Shown piece by piece: positions 7,751 to 14,819 of a stretch of DNA of 22,893 nt. The notes under the pieces are model-generated. The model was given only the letters and a program-made list of their open reading frames with translations. It ran no database searches and was not told the origin of the DNA. Position 1 is the stretch's first letter. Each line of letters opens with the position of its first letter. The position numbers and the translations under genes are program-made. Origin of the DNA: SIG440 sp045578305 (GTDB lineage: Bacteria > Bacillota > Clostridia > Monoglobales > Monoglobaceae); assembly GCA_045578305.1 (NCBI GenBank), contig JAZNKA010000006.1, positions 1-22,893 of the forward strand, in the 5' to 3' direction.

Positions 7751-8110
7751 TTATTTAACCAGCAAATCCTCTATATCCACATTTATTGCATCTTTCCAGA
7801 TGTGCTCCAGTTTGTAAAATTCCCTGGGCTCTGACTGGAATATATGAACAATAACATCCTCAAATCCAAGAAGCACCCATTCGGCATTGGCATAACCCTC
7901 TTTGGTGAGCATTTTTGCACCTGCTTCTGCCATTTTGTCTTCGATGTGGTCGCAAATTGCCTGAACATTTGATTGCGAACCACCGGTAACAATCACAAAA
8001 TAACTTGTAAGCGTCGTAAGCTCATCTACATTCAAAACAGTTATATCTTTACCAAATTTTGCATCTGCGGCTTTTACCGCTGTATTTACTAAATTGTTTT
8101 CACAGCTCAT
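7751..8110 (-). CDS. rsfS: Ribosomal silencing factor RsfS
   Basis: This 119-aa protein of the Iojap/DUF143 family binds uL14 on the 50S subunit and blocks joining with 30S when nutrients are short. Family features seen are YFVIVTGGSQSNVQAI and, near the C-terminus, VIVHIFQSEPREFYKLEHIW. The size is typical. ATG 8110 lies 12 bp after the LCP gene. The order nadD-yqeK-LCP-rsfS-leuS is a familiar one in Clostridia and supports the call. Confidence 0.95.
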   Translation of the reverse strand: MSCENNLVNTAVKAADAKFGKDITVLNVDELTTLTSYFVIVTGGSQSNVQAICDHIEDKMAEAGAKMLTKEGYANAEWVLLGFEDVIVHIFQSEPREFYKLEHIWKDAINVDIEDLLVK

Positions 8111-8122
8111 TTATTTTCTCCT

Positions 8123-9364
8123 TTACGACAAAAAGTCACTGCCGATTACCAATGTAACGTCCGGCTCGGTTTTTTCGCCCGGTTTTTTCACATAAGTCTC
8201 AACCGGACCTGACACCTGAACCCCACCATATACAGCTTTTACAAGCTCGGCGGCGTTTTTGTTGTTGTGGTTTATAATTTTTGTATGATCCTGAATTCTG
8301 TCGGTTTTTTCGCTTGATACCACTTTGAACTTGTACTCCGACAGCATCTCGGAAACCACCTTTGTCACATCTGCTGTATTTTCATCAATTCCTGTGGCAT
8401 CAATTATTTTCACCTTTACAAATTTGTTTTTGGGCGAAATTTTGTCGGTCGCAGCTCGTATTTTTTCCATTGACAGGAAATATTCTTCTATTAAAAGTTC
8501 GGTCTCTTTTTCGTTATGGAAAAAATAAGATACACCATCATCACCGTATGCACCCTCACCCGGAAGCGTAAGTATCTTTATTTTTTCCATCTTAAATGAT
8601 GGTATTTTGCTGATATACTTCATTATATCTTCACCGGTAAAGTCGGTCTTTATATTGTCCGTAACTATCCCCAAAATCTTGGGCACCTTCAAAATTGTGC
8701 TTCCGCTAAGCAGCTTTTTAAGTGCCGCTTCGTAAAACTTCTTCTGTGCGGCTACGCGGTCTATATCGCCATTTGGATATCCTGTTCCGTCGTTGTTGTA
8801 ACGAAACCGCATAAACATTTCGGACTGTCTGCCGTTTAGTACTTGCTGACCGGGATACAAATCAATGGTCAGATTTTGTATCGGGTCAGTATAATACATC
8901 CGCATAGGCACATTGACCTCGACACCGCCTATGGCATCAATCAGTTCACGGAACGCCCTGAAGCTTATGATAACATACTTTTCGGGCCTGATACCTGTAA
9001 TACTTTCAATTTCGTCGCACAATGTCTCTTCTTTTTTTTCAGTACTGTATGCCGAATTGATTTTTTTGTCGGTCCGGGTGTCTGATTCTATCCTTGTGTC
9101 ACGAGGTATCTGCAGTGCTGTGACACTGTTGTCGGTCATATTGTATCTGCACAAAAGAATCAAATCAGTCCGGATTTCATCTTCATCAGTACCTGCGACA
9201 ACAATATCCTGAATTTTGTCTTTGCGGACTGCTTCCCCACTCCAGAATCCAAGCTGCATAGGTTTTCCTGTAATCAACGAAATCGCCCCTGCAAGGCCCA
9301 CATATATAAGCATCAAAAGAATAATTATTGCAACTGTCAGCCTCAGCGGCGATTTAACTCTCAT
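8123..9364 (-). CDS. LCP (LytR-CpsA-Psr) family cell-wall polymer ligase with LytR_C domain
   Basis: This 413-aa membrane-anchored protein would transfer wall teichoic acid or capsule-type polymers from lipid carriers to peptidoglycan. A transmembrane helix spans about residues 8-30, placing the enzyme outside. LCP hallmarks are R65/D67 (IRTDLILL), R88-D89 in IPRDTR, and the later MRFRYNND...GDIDRVAAQ segment with its Arg-Asp-Arg set. From about residue 315 a LytR_C-type domain follows (KVKIIDATG). ATG 9364 has GAGGG eight bases upstream and overlaps the end of yqeK by 11 bp, a sign of translational coupling. The exact polymer is not known. Confidence 0.92.
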   Translation of the reverse strand: MRVKSPLRLTVAIIILLMLIYVGLAGAISLITGKPMQLGFWSGEAVRKDKIQDIVVAGTDEDEIRTDLILLCRYNMTDNSVTALQIPRDTRIESDTRTDKKINSAYSTEKKEETLCDEIESITGIRPEKYVIISFRAFRELIDAIGGVEVNVPMRMYYTDPIQNLTIDLYPGQQVLNGRQSEMFMRFRYNNDGTGYPNGDIDRVAAQKKFYEAALKKLLSGSTILKVPKILGIVTDNIKTDFTGEDIMKYISKIPSFKMEKIKILTLPGEGAYGDDGVSYFFHNEKETELLIEEYFLSMEKIRAATDKISPKNKFVKVKIIDATGIDENTADVTKVVSEMLSEYKFKVVSSEKTDRIQDHTKIINHNNKNAAELVKAVYGGVQVSGPVETYVKKPGEKTEPDVTLVIGSDFLS

Positions 9365-9953
9365 TTTGTTTTCCCTCGTTTATAACTCTTAAAAGATAAT
9401 TTCGTGTGTGTATAGTGTCAGGATGCAGCATTTTCCCTTTGGCAATATTAAACTTTATTACCATATCTGTCTCTCTCAAAGCCGCCTTGTCAATATCAAC
9501 CTTTGCAAGTTCCCTGACTTCCCGCGCCTCGCTGTAACTTCGGTTGGGCTCGATAAAATCAGCTATATATATTATCTTTTCCAAATCAGACATATTTTCT
9601 CTGCCTGTGGTATGGAATTTGACTGCGTGCAGAATTTCTTCGTCGTCAATTCCAAAAGTTTCTTTTGCAAGTATTGCTCCCAAAGGCGCATGCAAAATCC
9701 CCGGAGTGCTCTTTTCAATCAGATTCAAAACAACTCCCGATTTTCCCAGCATCTTTACAGTCTCATCAAAAGGCACCTCTTTGGCACAATCATGAACAAG
9801 CCCCGCAATATATGCCTTTGAAGAGTCAACTTCCCACCTGTCTGCAAGGTCTTTTGCCGTCTCTGCAACACCTATTGTGTGAAGAAATCTTTTTTCACTT
9901 AAATTTTTTTTAAGATACTCAATTATTTCATCAATACTCTGCATAATCGTCAA
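9354..9953 (-). CDS. yqeK: YqeK-type HD-domain bis(5'-nucleosyl)-tetraphosphatase (symmetrical)
   Basis: This HD-domain hydrolase belongs to the family that splits Ap4A symmetrically to ADP. Ligands seen are H25 (RFLHT), H54-D55 (LVHDCAKE), HAPLG, then KFHTTGR and YIADFIEPNR, all typical of YqeK. I place the start at TTG 9953 because AAGGA lies six bases ahead. The first ATG (9944) would put that site about 15 bases away. The TTG start overlaps the nadD stop, and the gene's end overlaps the LCP gene. With TTG the product is 199 aa; with ATG it is 196 aa. Confidence 0.93.
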   Translation of the reverse strand: MTIMQSIDEIIEYLKKNLSEKRFLHTIGVAETAKDLADRWEVDSSKAYIAGLVHDCAKEVPFDETVKMLGKSGVVLNLIEKSTPGILHAPLGAILAKETFGIDDEEILHAVKFHTTGRENMSDLEKIIYIADFIEPNRSYSEAREVRELAKVDIDKAALRETDMVIKFNIAKGKMLHPDTIHTRNYLLRVINEGKQNES

Positions 9954-10561
9954 ATTTTATCCTTATAAATTTCAAATTTTTTGATATATGATAGAACCGA
10001 CGGAGCAATCAAATCTCGCGCATCATGGTCTTTTGCAATTTTTTTTCGCAAATCTGACGAAGAAACTTCTGTCGGCAATATATCAACTACAGTAATTTCA
10101 GCATCATACTTTTCTTTGTAAAGCCTGATGCTTGATTCAAAAATGTCGTCAGCAATTCCGCCACGTCTCAGTGCGACTATCTCGGCAAGCTTAAAAATCT
10201 TTTCGGGATGATACCAGTCCTTCATGTCTCTTACTGAATCTCCTCCGACAACAAAGCAAAGTTTTGTATCGGGATATAAAATTTTAAGCTTTTCAAGAGT
10301 CTTCAGCGTATAACTCGGCTCATTTGACCTCATTTCCAAATCTGTTATTTCAAAGTCAGGATAATCCTCGATTGCAAGACGCGTCATTTCAAAGCGATGC
10401 ATTGGCGAAACATTCCCATCCACGCTTTTGTGAGGTGGATTTCCGCAAGGCACAAAAAGCATCTTGTCCAAGGCTGCACCTTTCATAGCTTCAAGTGCTA
10501 TATAAATATGACCTTTGTGCGGGGGGTTGAATGTCCCCCCGAAAATTCCCAGTCTCTGCAT
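9950..10561 (-). CDS. nadD: Nicotinate-nucleotide adenylyltransferase
   Basis: This 203-aa enzyme joins nicotinate mononucleotide and ATP into nicotinic acid adenine dinucleotide, the step before NadE. The nucleotidyltransferase signature GGTFNPPHKGH is at 8-18, FVVGGDSV lies mid-protein, and VSSSDLRKKI near the C-terminus is the second ATP-binding motif. Length matches NadD. ATG 10561 lies only 3 bp after the preceding gene, with a weak ribosome site, so translation is probably coupled. It overlaps yqeK by 4 bp. Confidence 0.97.
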   Translation of the reverse strand: MQRLGIFGGTFNPPHKGHIYIALEAMKGAALDKMLFVPCGNPPHKSVDGNVSPMHRFEMTRLAIEDYPDFEITDLEMRSNEPSYTLKTLEKLKILYPDTKLCFVVGGDSVRDMKDWYHPEKIFKLAEIVALRRGGIADDIFESSIRLYKEKYDAEITVVDILPTEVSSSDLRKKIAKDHDARDLIAPSVLSYIKKFEIYKDKI

Positions 10562-10564
10562 TTT

Positions 10565-12772
10565 TTAATAACCTACAATCTCGTCTACTCCGTTGTCAAT
10601 TTCCAAAACCTTGCGTTTGCCGTCAAGTCTCAGCTGCAAATCAAAGCTTCCGTCTTCGGTATTAAGATTTTTGTAAAGAAGAAGGTCGTCTTCTGCTGTA
10701 ATTTCAAAATCAAATATGCCGTCTGCAACCATCTCTGTCTCGCCTTTGATATTGATTTTTTCAAGACTTCCGTACGAGCCTTCAACACCAAAACCGGTCA
10801 CACAGTATATATTATCCCCAAGCAACGAAACATCAAACCGTTCGGGTGAAACTTCTTCTTTCAAAAGCTGAAGCTCGTTGCCTACAAGGAGATAAAGGTC
10901 AAAAATCTTTCGCGATGTGCTAAAGTCCTTTGCAACAACAAATTTGCCGTCTTCAGCGCGGTACAAAGCATAAACATCCTCGGCAATCTGTTCTTCGGAT
11001 ACAACCTTTCCTTTTTTGTAGGTTGTAAGATTCAAAGTGCCGCCACCCTTAAATGACTCAAATTCCGAAATATAAAGAATCTTGCTTGTTTCTTTGTCAA
11101 CTGCCATTTGGGGCTTTCCTGCCACCGCATTGTAGTCAACGACAACATTGTGAGCAATAAGCTGAGGCTGTTTGCCCTTTGTATAAGCATAATAATCTGC
11201 AAGCTTGCCTGTGTATACCTTGTCGTAAATAACAGTTTTTTCGTCTTTTGACATCATCAGAATACTGTTTATGCCCGATGCAATCTTTTCCTTTTTGCCG
11301 GAATTGATTTCAACTGTATAAAGATTTGAGAGCCCATCGTCCGAAATTCCGTAAACAAACAGACTGTCTTTTGTCTTTTGCATAAGCGGGTCGCGTTTGG
11401 TACGCTCGCCAAGGCGGATGCTGCGGCCTTTTTTGTTTATTGCATAGATATCAAATGATTTGTCTGTCTTATCATAATCCTTTGCGTAAATATAAGCCGC
11501 TTTGCCCGGGTTTGTTCCGTAAATTTTGCAAACAGCGCTGTCTATCTTTACCTTTTCGTCCTTCAGATTTTCAAGACTTTTTGCAAAAAGGTCACCGTGC
11601 ATTTCTATACGATTGAGGTTCTGGATAAATATAACCCATTTCTCGTCATCCGCAAAGCCAAATGTGCCGTTGTCGATGTCTGTTGCAACCTTAAACGGCT
11701 CGTCCATTTTGCCGTCCCAATAATAAAGAACACCCATATCACCGTTTTCATCAGCCGTCTGCAAATAAAGCAGCTTGCTTCCGTCTTTCGACATCACAAT
11801 TGAATTGTGTACGGCAGGTGAAATTTCAATAACTTTTTTCGCCTTGCCTGACTTAACAAGCTTAAGTGTTCCGCTTCCGGTTTCGGGGTCAAAGTTATCA
11901 AAGAAGTATGTAAATCTTCCATTTTTCGACTCCTTCACAATCCCTGCATTTTTCGCCGCCTTTTCGGCAGAAGGTGCGGTTTCGGCTTCTTCGGCATAGC
12001 GGAGATAACTGTCACAAACAACCTGCTCCGAAAGTTTTGAGGTTTTGCCCTTGTAAATCATATAAAGTCCGTTGTCCTTGACATAAGTGTATGAAGACAT
12101 AACCTCGTCAGAATTTGAAGTTGCTTTTATCAAAGAGGTAACTGCCAAAACAACAACCACAACGACAAGAAGTGCTGCTCCTGCCGCAATCGCCATTTTT
12201 TTGTCAAAATTGAATTTAAACTCTTTCTTATTTCTCTTTGACTTTCTTCTTGACTCTATTTGCGGTCTGATCTTTTCGGGAGCGTTTACAGAAACTGCTG
12301 TCTTCGGCTCTTCCTTCTTGACTTCCGGTTTTACTTCGGTCTTTACTTCCGGCTTAAAGGTTTGCGGTCTTTCATAACTTGGAGCTTTTATTTCTTTTCC
12401 GTCGCCACCTCTTATGGTGTATCTTGCCATTCCCTCAGGGACAAATTCCGCCGCCCTTTGCGATGCACTTTTCGCCATTTCTCTTGCCTTTTCGGCAGAA
12501 GTCAGCGGAGTCTTTGCAGTCTCAACAGTCTGGGTCTTTTGAATTCGTCTTATTTTTAGTCCAAACAACGACTTTGTTTTGGGCGAAGAGTGCCTTACAC
12601 TTCTTGACCCTGCATTTCCTGAAATTGACCTGATTTCTTCGGGCAAAGATATAGTATACTTAATATCAAAATCCTTAAAATTTCCGTCTTCAGCACTTCC
12701 TGTGGGTGTTTTGCAATAAGGACATTTTTTGATGCCTTCATAAAGGTCGGCACCACATTCCATACATTTCAT
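10565..12772 (-). CDS. Zinc-ribbon, single-pass membrane protein with a propeller-like exterior domain (unrecognised)
   Basis: I do not recognise this 735-aa protein. A zinc ribbon opens it (C3-x2-C6 and C17-x2-C20). Then come a basic, low-complexity linker with repeated KPEVK-type units (about 141-157), an Arg/Lys stretch (about 175-186) and one membrane helix rich in Val (about 193-215). The remaining 500 or so residues should lie outside the cell and contain recurring strand-turn blocks such as MSKDGSKLLYL, ADDEKWVIFI and MMSKDEKTVIYD, which suggest a TolB/WD-like beta-propeller. The orientation predicted is zinc ribbon inside, propeller outside. ATG 12772 has AGGAGGG six bases upstream. 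It heads the nadD-rnmV run behind its own promoter. A sensing or envelope role is only a guess. Confidence 0.75.
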   Translation of the reverse strand: MKCMECGADLYEGIKKCPYCKTPTGSAEDGNFKDFDIKYTISLPEEIRSISGNAGSRSVRHSSPKTKSLFGLKIRRIQKTQTVETAKTPLTSAEKAREMAKSASQRAAEFVPEGMARYTIRGGDGKEIKAPSYERPQTFKPEVKTEVKPEVKKEEPKTAVSVNAPEKIRPQIESRRKSKRNKKEFKFNFDKKMAIAAGAALLVVVVVVLAVTSLIKATSNSDEVMSSYTYVKDNGLYMIYKGKTSKLSEQVVCDSYLRYAEEAETAPSAEKAAKNAGIVKESKNGRFTYFFDNFDPETGSGTLKLVKSGKAKKVIEISPAVHNSIVMSKDGSKLLYLQTADENGDMGVLYYWDGKMDEPFKVATDIDNGTFGFADDEKWVIFIQNLNRIEMHGDLFAKSLENLKDEKVKIDSAVCKIYGTNPGKAAYIYAKDYDKTDKSFDIYAINKKGRSIRLGERTKRDPLMQKTKDSLFVYGISDDGLSNLYTVEINSGKKEKIASGINSILMMSKDEKTVIYDKVYTGKLADYYAYTKGKQPQLIAHNVVVDYNAVAGKPQMAVDKETSKILYISEFESFKGGGTLNLTTYKKGKVVSEEQIAEDVYALYRAEDGKFVVAKDFSTSRKIFDLYLLVGNELQLLKEEVSPERFDVSLLGDNIYCVTGFGVEGSYGSLEKINIKGETEMVADGIFDFEITAEDDLLLYKNLNTEDGSFDLQLRLDGKRKVLEIDNGVDEIVGY

Positions 12773-12850
12773 AACAATCCCTCCTGATTTTTGGTATTTT
12801 TATTTTCTCGTTTTCACCGTTATCGTCGAAAAACATAATTATTCAGCATT

Positions 12851-12879
12851 ATTGTATCATACAATTTCTCAAAAAACAA
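12851..12879 (-). promoter_or_regulatory. Promoter for the zinc-ribbon gene-nadD-leuS-nadE run
   Basis: On the minus strand, TTGTTT (12879-12874), a 17-bp spacer and TACAAT (12856-12851) fit a sigma-A promoter. The 5' leader to ATG 12772 would be about 70 bases. No clear promoter is seen further downstream before rnmV, and gaps between the genes are at most 46 bp, so this one may serve nine genes. Confidence 0.7.
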
Positions 12880-12907
12880 TAAATATCTGCATATTTGGAC
12901 TATTTTT

Positions 12908-13645
12908 TTAAATTTTCTTCTTTAATTCCTCAACAAACTTTTTTTCTTTTGGGCTGAGTTTTGCCCCTCTCAGCATTCCTCTTCGCTTCTTGAAGGTATT
13001 TTCAATTGCTTTTTCTCTTTTCCATTCCTCAATAAGCTTATGGTTTCCGTTTTGCAAAACCTCGGGCACCTTTGCATCGTGCCACACGGCAGGTCTTGTG
13101 TACTGCGGATATTCCAGAAGTCCGTCAAAATGCGACTCGTCAGAAAAGGACATTTCTGACGATAAAACCCCCGGTATCATCCTTGCTGTCGCATCAACAA
13201 TAGCCATAGCTGCTATTTCGCCACCAGTAAGCACAAAATCGCCTAACGAAATCTCCATATCAACAATCTCGTCAAGAACTCTTTGGTCAACCCCCTCATA
13301 ATGACCGCAAAGCAATACAAGATGACTCTCTTTTGCCAAACGCTTTGCCGTTGACTGCCTGAAAGTTTTACCCTGAGGCGAAAGATAAATTGTTTTTGGC
13401 TTGTATGAAAGCCCCTCTGTCACACTTTCGTAGGCCTTAAAAATCGGTTCTGCCTGCATAACCATACCCTGACCGCCACCATAAGGATAATCATCAACCT
13501 GTTTGTGCTTATTGAAGGCAAAGTCCCTGATTTGCACACAGTTTATGGAAATCAAGCCATTTGCCTCGGCTCTGCCTATTATGCTTGTCTTAAGTGCCGC
13601 CTCAAGCATTTCCGGAAAAAGCGTAAGTATATCAATTTTCATCAT
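12908..13645 (-). CDS. trmD: tRNA (guanine-N1-)-methyltransferase
   Basis: This SPOUT-class enzyme makes m1G37 in tRNAs read next to G, which prevents +1 frameshifting. Characteristic segments are DILTLFPE at the start, YPYGGGQGMVMQ (53-64), the knot motifs GHYEGVDQR (114-122) and GDFVLTGGE (135-143), and GLLEYPQYTRP. Three in-frame starts lie together: TTG 13648, ATG 13645 and ATG 13642. ATG 13645 gives the best spacing (seven bases) to AAGGA and is used here; ATG 13642 would give MKIDIL, as in most family members. It overlaps rimM by 14 bp. The rplS gene that often follows trmD is absent; a new promoter lies instead before the next gene. Confidence 0.96.
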   Translation of the reverse strand: MMKIDILTLFPEMLEAALKTSIIGRAEANGLISINCVQIRDFAFNKHKQVDDYPYGGGQGMVMQAEPIFKAYESVTEGLSYKPKTIYLSPQGKTFRQSTAKRLAKESHLVLLCGHYEGVDQRVLDEIVDMEISLGDFVLTGGEIAAMAIVDATARMIPGVLSSEMSFSDESHFDGLLEYPQYTRPAVWHDAKVPEVLQNGNHKLIEEWKREKAIENTFKKRRGMLRGAKLSPKEKKFVEELKKKI

Positions 13646-14138
13646 CAATCAATCCTTTTAAAGGGGTAATCACAATCTTTTTTCCCTCAATATCAACCAA
13701 ATTTATAACCTCATCAATTACGGGAATAAGCGTCTGTTTTTTTGTTTCATCTTCCACAACATAAACATCATTACTGCCTGTTTTGATTATATCACAAATT
13801 TTGCCAAGGTTTCTGCCCTTGTCTGTCTCCACCTCGCAGCCAAGCAAATCGCAGATATAATATGTTCCATCGGGAAGCTCTCCCAGCTCATTTCTTGGAA
13901 CAAACAAGACCTTGTTGCGATACTTTTCGGCATCATTTATGGAGTCTATCCCTTCAAGTTTCAACAGCACCGCATTTTTGTGAAGTGAGCTTTTTTCAAT
14001 CTCAAATTCCTTGTTATCTATCAAAACATACTCAAGCTCGTGAAAAATCCTGGGGTCATCACACCAGGGCATAACCTTCAAATCACCTCTGAGACCATGA
14101 GTATTAACTATTTGTCCAATTTCAATTAATTTTTCCAT
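13632..14138 (-). CDS. rimM: 16S rRNA processing protein RimM
   Basis: This 168-aa factor helps mature the 30S head region near protein uS19. It has the N-terminal RimM barrel (EIGQIVNTHGLRGDLKV) and a PRC-barrel-type C-terminal half (YYICDLLGCEVET, GSNDVYVVE). I use ATG 14138 because GAGGAAA lies just upstream and the product then begins MEKLIEIGQ, as in the family. A longer frame starting at 14180 would run through the terminator hairpin and is rejected. It is followed by trmD with overlapping ends, the usual pairing. Confidence 0.95.
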   Translation of the reverse strand: MEKLIEIGQIVNTHGLRGDLKVMPWCDDPRIFHELEYVLIDNKEFEIEKSSLHKNAVLLKLEGIDSINDAEKYRNKVLFVPRNELGELPDGTYYICDLLGCEVETDKGRNLGKICDIIKTGSNDVYVVEDETKKQTLIPVIDEVINLVDIEGKKIVITPLKGLIDDEN

Positions 14139-14151
14139 CTTTTTTCCTCGC

Positions 14152-14205
14152 AAAAAAATCAAGACTGCACCGCTCGGCATAAACTATCCCGAAGATACAG
14201 TCTTT
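14152..14205 (-). terminator. Intrinsic terminator or attenuator between khpA and rimM
   Basis: On the minus strand, AAGACTGTATC (14205-14195) pairs with GGTGCAGTCTT (14171-14161), with G-U pairs. Inside, TTCGG (14194-14190) pairs with CCGAG (14177-14173) across one bulge. The stem reaches 16 pairs around an 11- to 12-base loop and is followed by GATTTTTTT. It lies only 14 bases before the rimM ATG, so it should lower rimM-trmD expression relative to ffh, rpsP and khpA. Confidence 0.75.
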
Positions 14206-14213
14206 CCTTTGAA

Positions 14214-14441
14214 TTACACAATATCAACAGTCACCTTTTTGTTTTCGTGACTTGCCGCTGCTTTGACAACTGTACGGATAGCTTTTGCAATTCTGCCCTG
14301 CTTTCCGATAACCTTGCCCATATCATTCTCGCCTACATGCAAAGTAAGAACGATTGAATTTTCCTGTTCCTTTTCCTCAACAGAAACTGCATCAGGGTCA
14401 GAAACCATCGATTTTGCAATAAACTCTAAAAGTTCCTTCAT
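14214..14441 (-). CDS. khpA: KH-domain RNA-binding protein KhpA (YlqC)
   Basis: This 75-aa protein is a single KH domain with the GxxG loop as GKQG (46-49) inside GKVIGKQGRIAKAIR. In Gram-positive bacteria KhpA pairs with KhpB/EloR to bind RNA and influence cell elongation and division. The size is typical. ATG 14441 has GGAGG close upstream. Its place after rpsP and before rimM is conserved across Firmicutes. A terminator follows directly after its stop. Confidence 0.95.
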   Translation of the reverse strand: MKELLEFIAKSMVSDPDAVSVEEKEQENSIVLTLHVGENDMGKVIGKQGRIAKAIRTVVKAAASHENKKVTVDIV

Positions 14442-14470
14442 TTTTTTCCTCCACTACACAATATCGGTGT

Positions 14471-14493
14471 GCATTTCGCCAAAAGCGAAATGC
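14471..14493 (-). other. Intercistronic hairpin between rpsP and khpA
   Basis: GCATTTCGC (14471-14479) and GCGAAATGC (14485-14493) form a perfect 9-bp stem with a 5-base loop. No U-tract follows on the minus strand, so it is not a terminator. It may be an RNA processing or stability element for the rpsP message. Confidence 0.6.
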
Positions 14494-14526
14494 AAACCGA
14501 ATATCCTGCGAATTTTAAACAGGGAT

Positions 14527-14769
14527 TTAGATAATGCCCTTGTTTTTAAGAAGACGCTTTACAGTGTCTGTCGGCTGAGCGCCGTTTGAAATCCACTTTG
14601 CAATCTTTTCTGCATCAAAATCAACAGTTGCAGGCTCTGTCATGGGGTTGTAAGTACCAACCTGTTCAATGAATCTGCCGTCTCTGGGATATCTTGAATC
14701 TGCTACTACCACACGATAGAAAGGAGACTTCTTTGCGCCCATTCTTCTCAAACGAATTTTTACTGCCAT
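14527..14769 (-). CDS. rpsP: 30S ribosomal protein S16 (bS16)
   Basis: This 80-aa ribosomal protein is recognised by MAVKIRLRRMGAKKSPFYR and ADSRYPRDGRFIEQVGTYNP, which match bS16 closely. It stabilises the 5' domain of 16S rRNA during 30S assembly. ATG 14769 has GGAGG upstream. It sits 50 bp after ffh in the conserved ffh-rpsP-khpA order. Confidence 0.98.
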   Translation of the reverse strand: MAVKIRLRRMGAKKSPFYRVVVADSRYPRDGRFIEQVGTYNPMTEPATVDFDAEKIAKWISNGAQPTDTVKRLLKNKGII

Positions 14770-14819
14770 AATTTGTTACCTCCAAATAATGTATATATAT
14801 TTTTAATAATTTTCTTTAG

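Noticed and set aside
14139..14180. Longer RimM starting at 14180
   Set aside because: It would translate the terminator hairpin and U-tract; family members begin near MEKLIEIGQ, and GAGGAAA precedes ATG 14138.
14161..14213. tRNA-like element between khpA and rimM (GCCGAGCGGT resembles a D-arm)
   Set aside because: The segment folds fully into a terminator stem and has no acceptor or anticodon arms.
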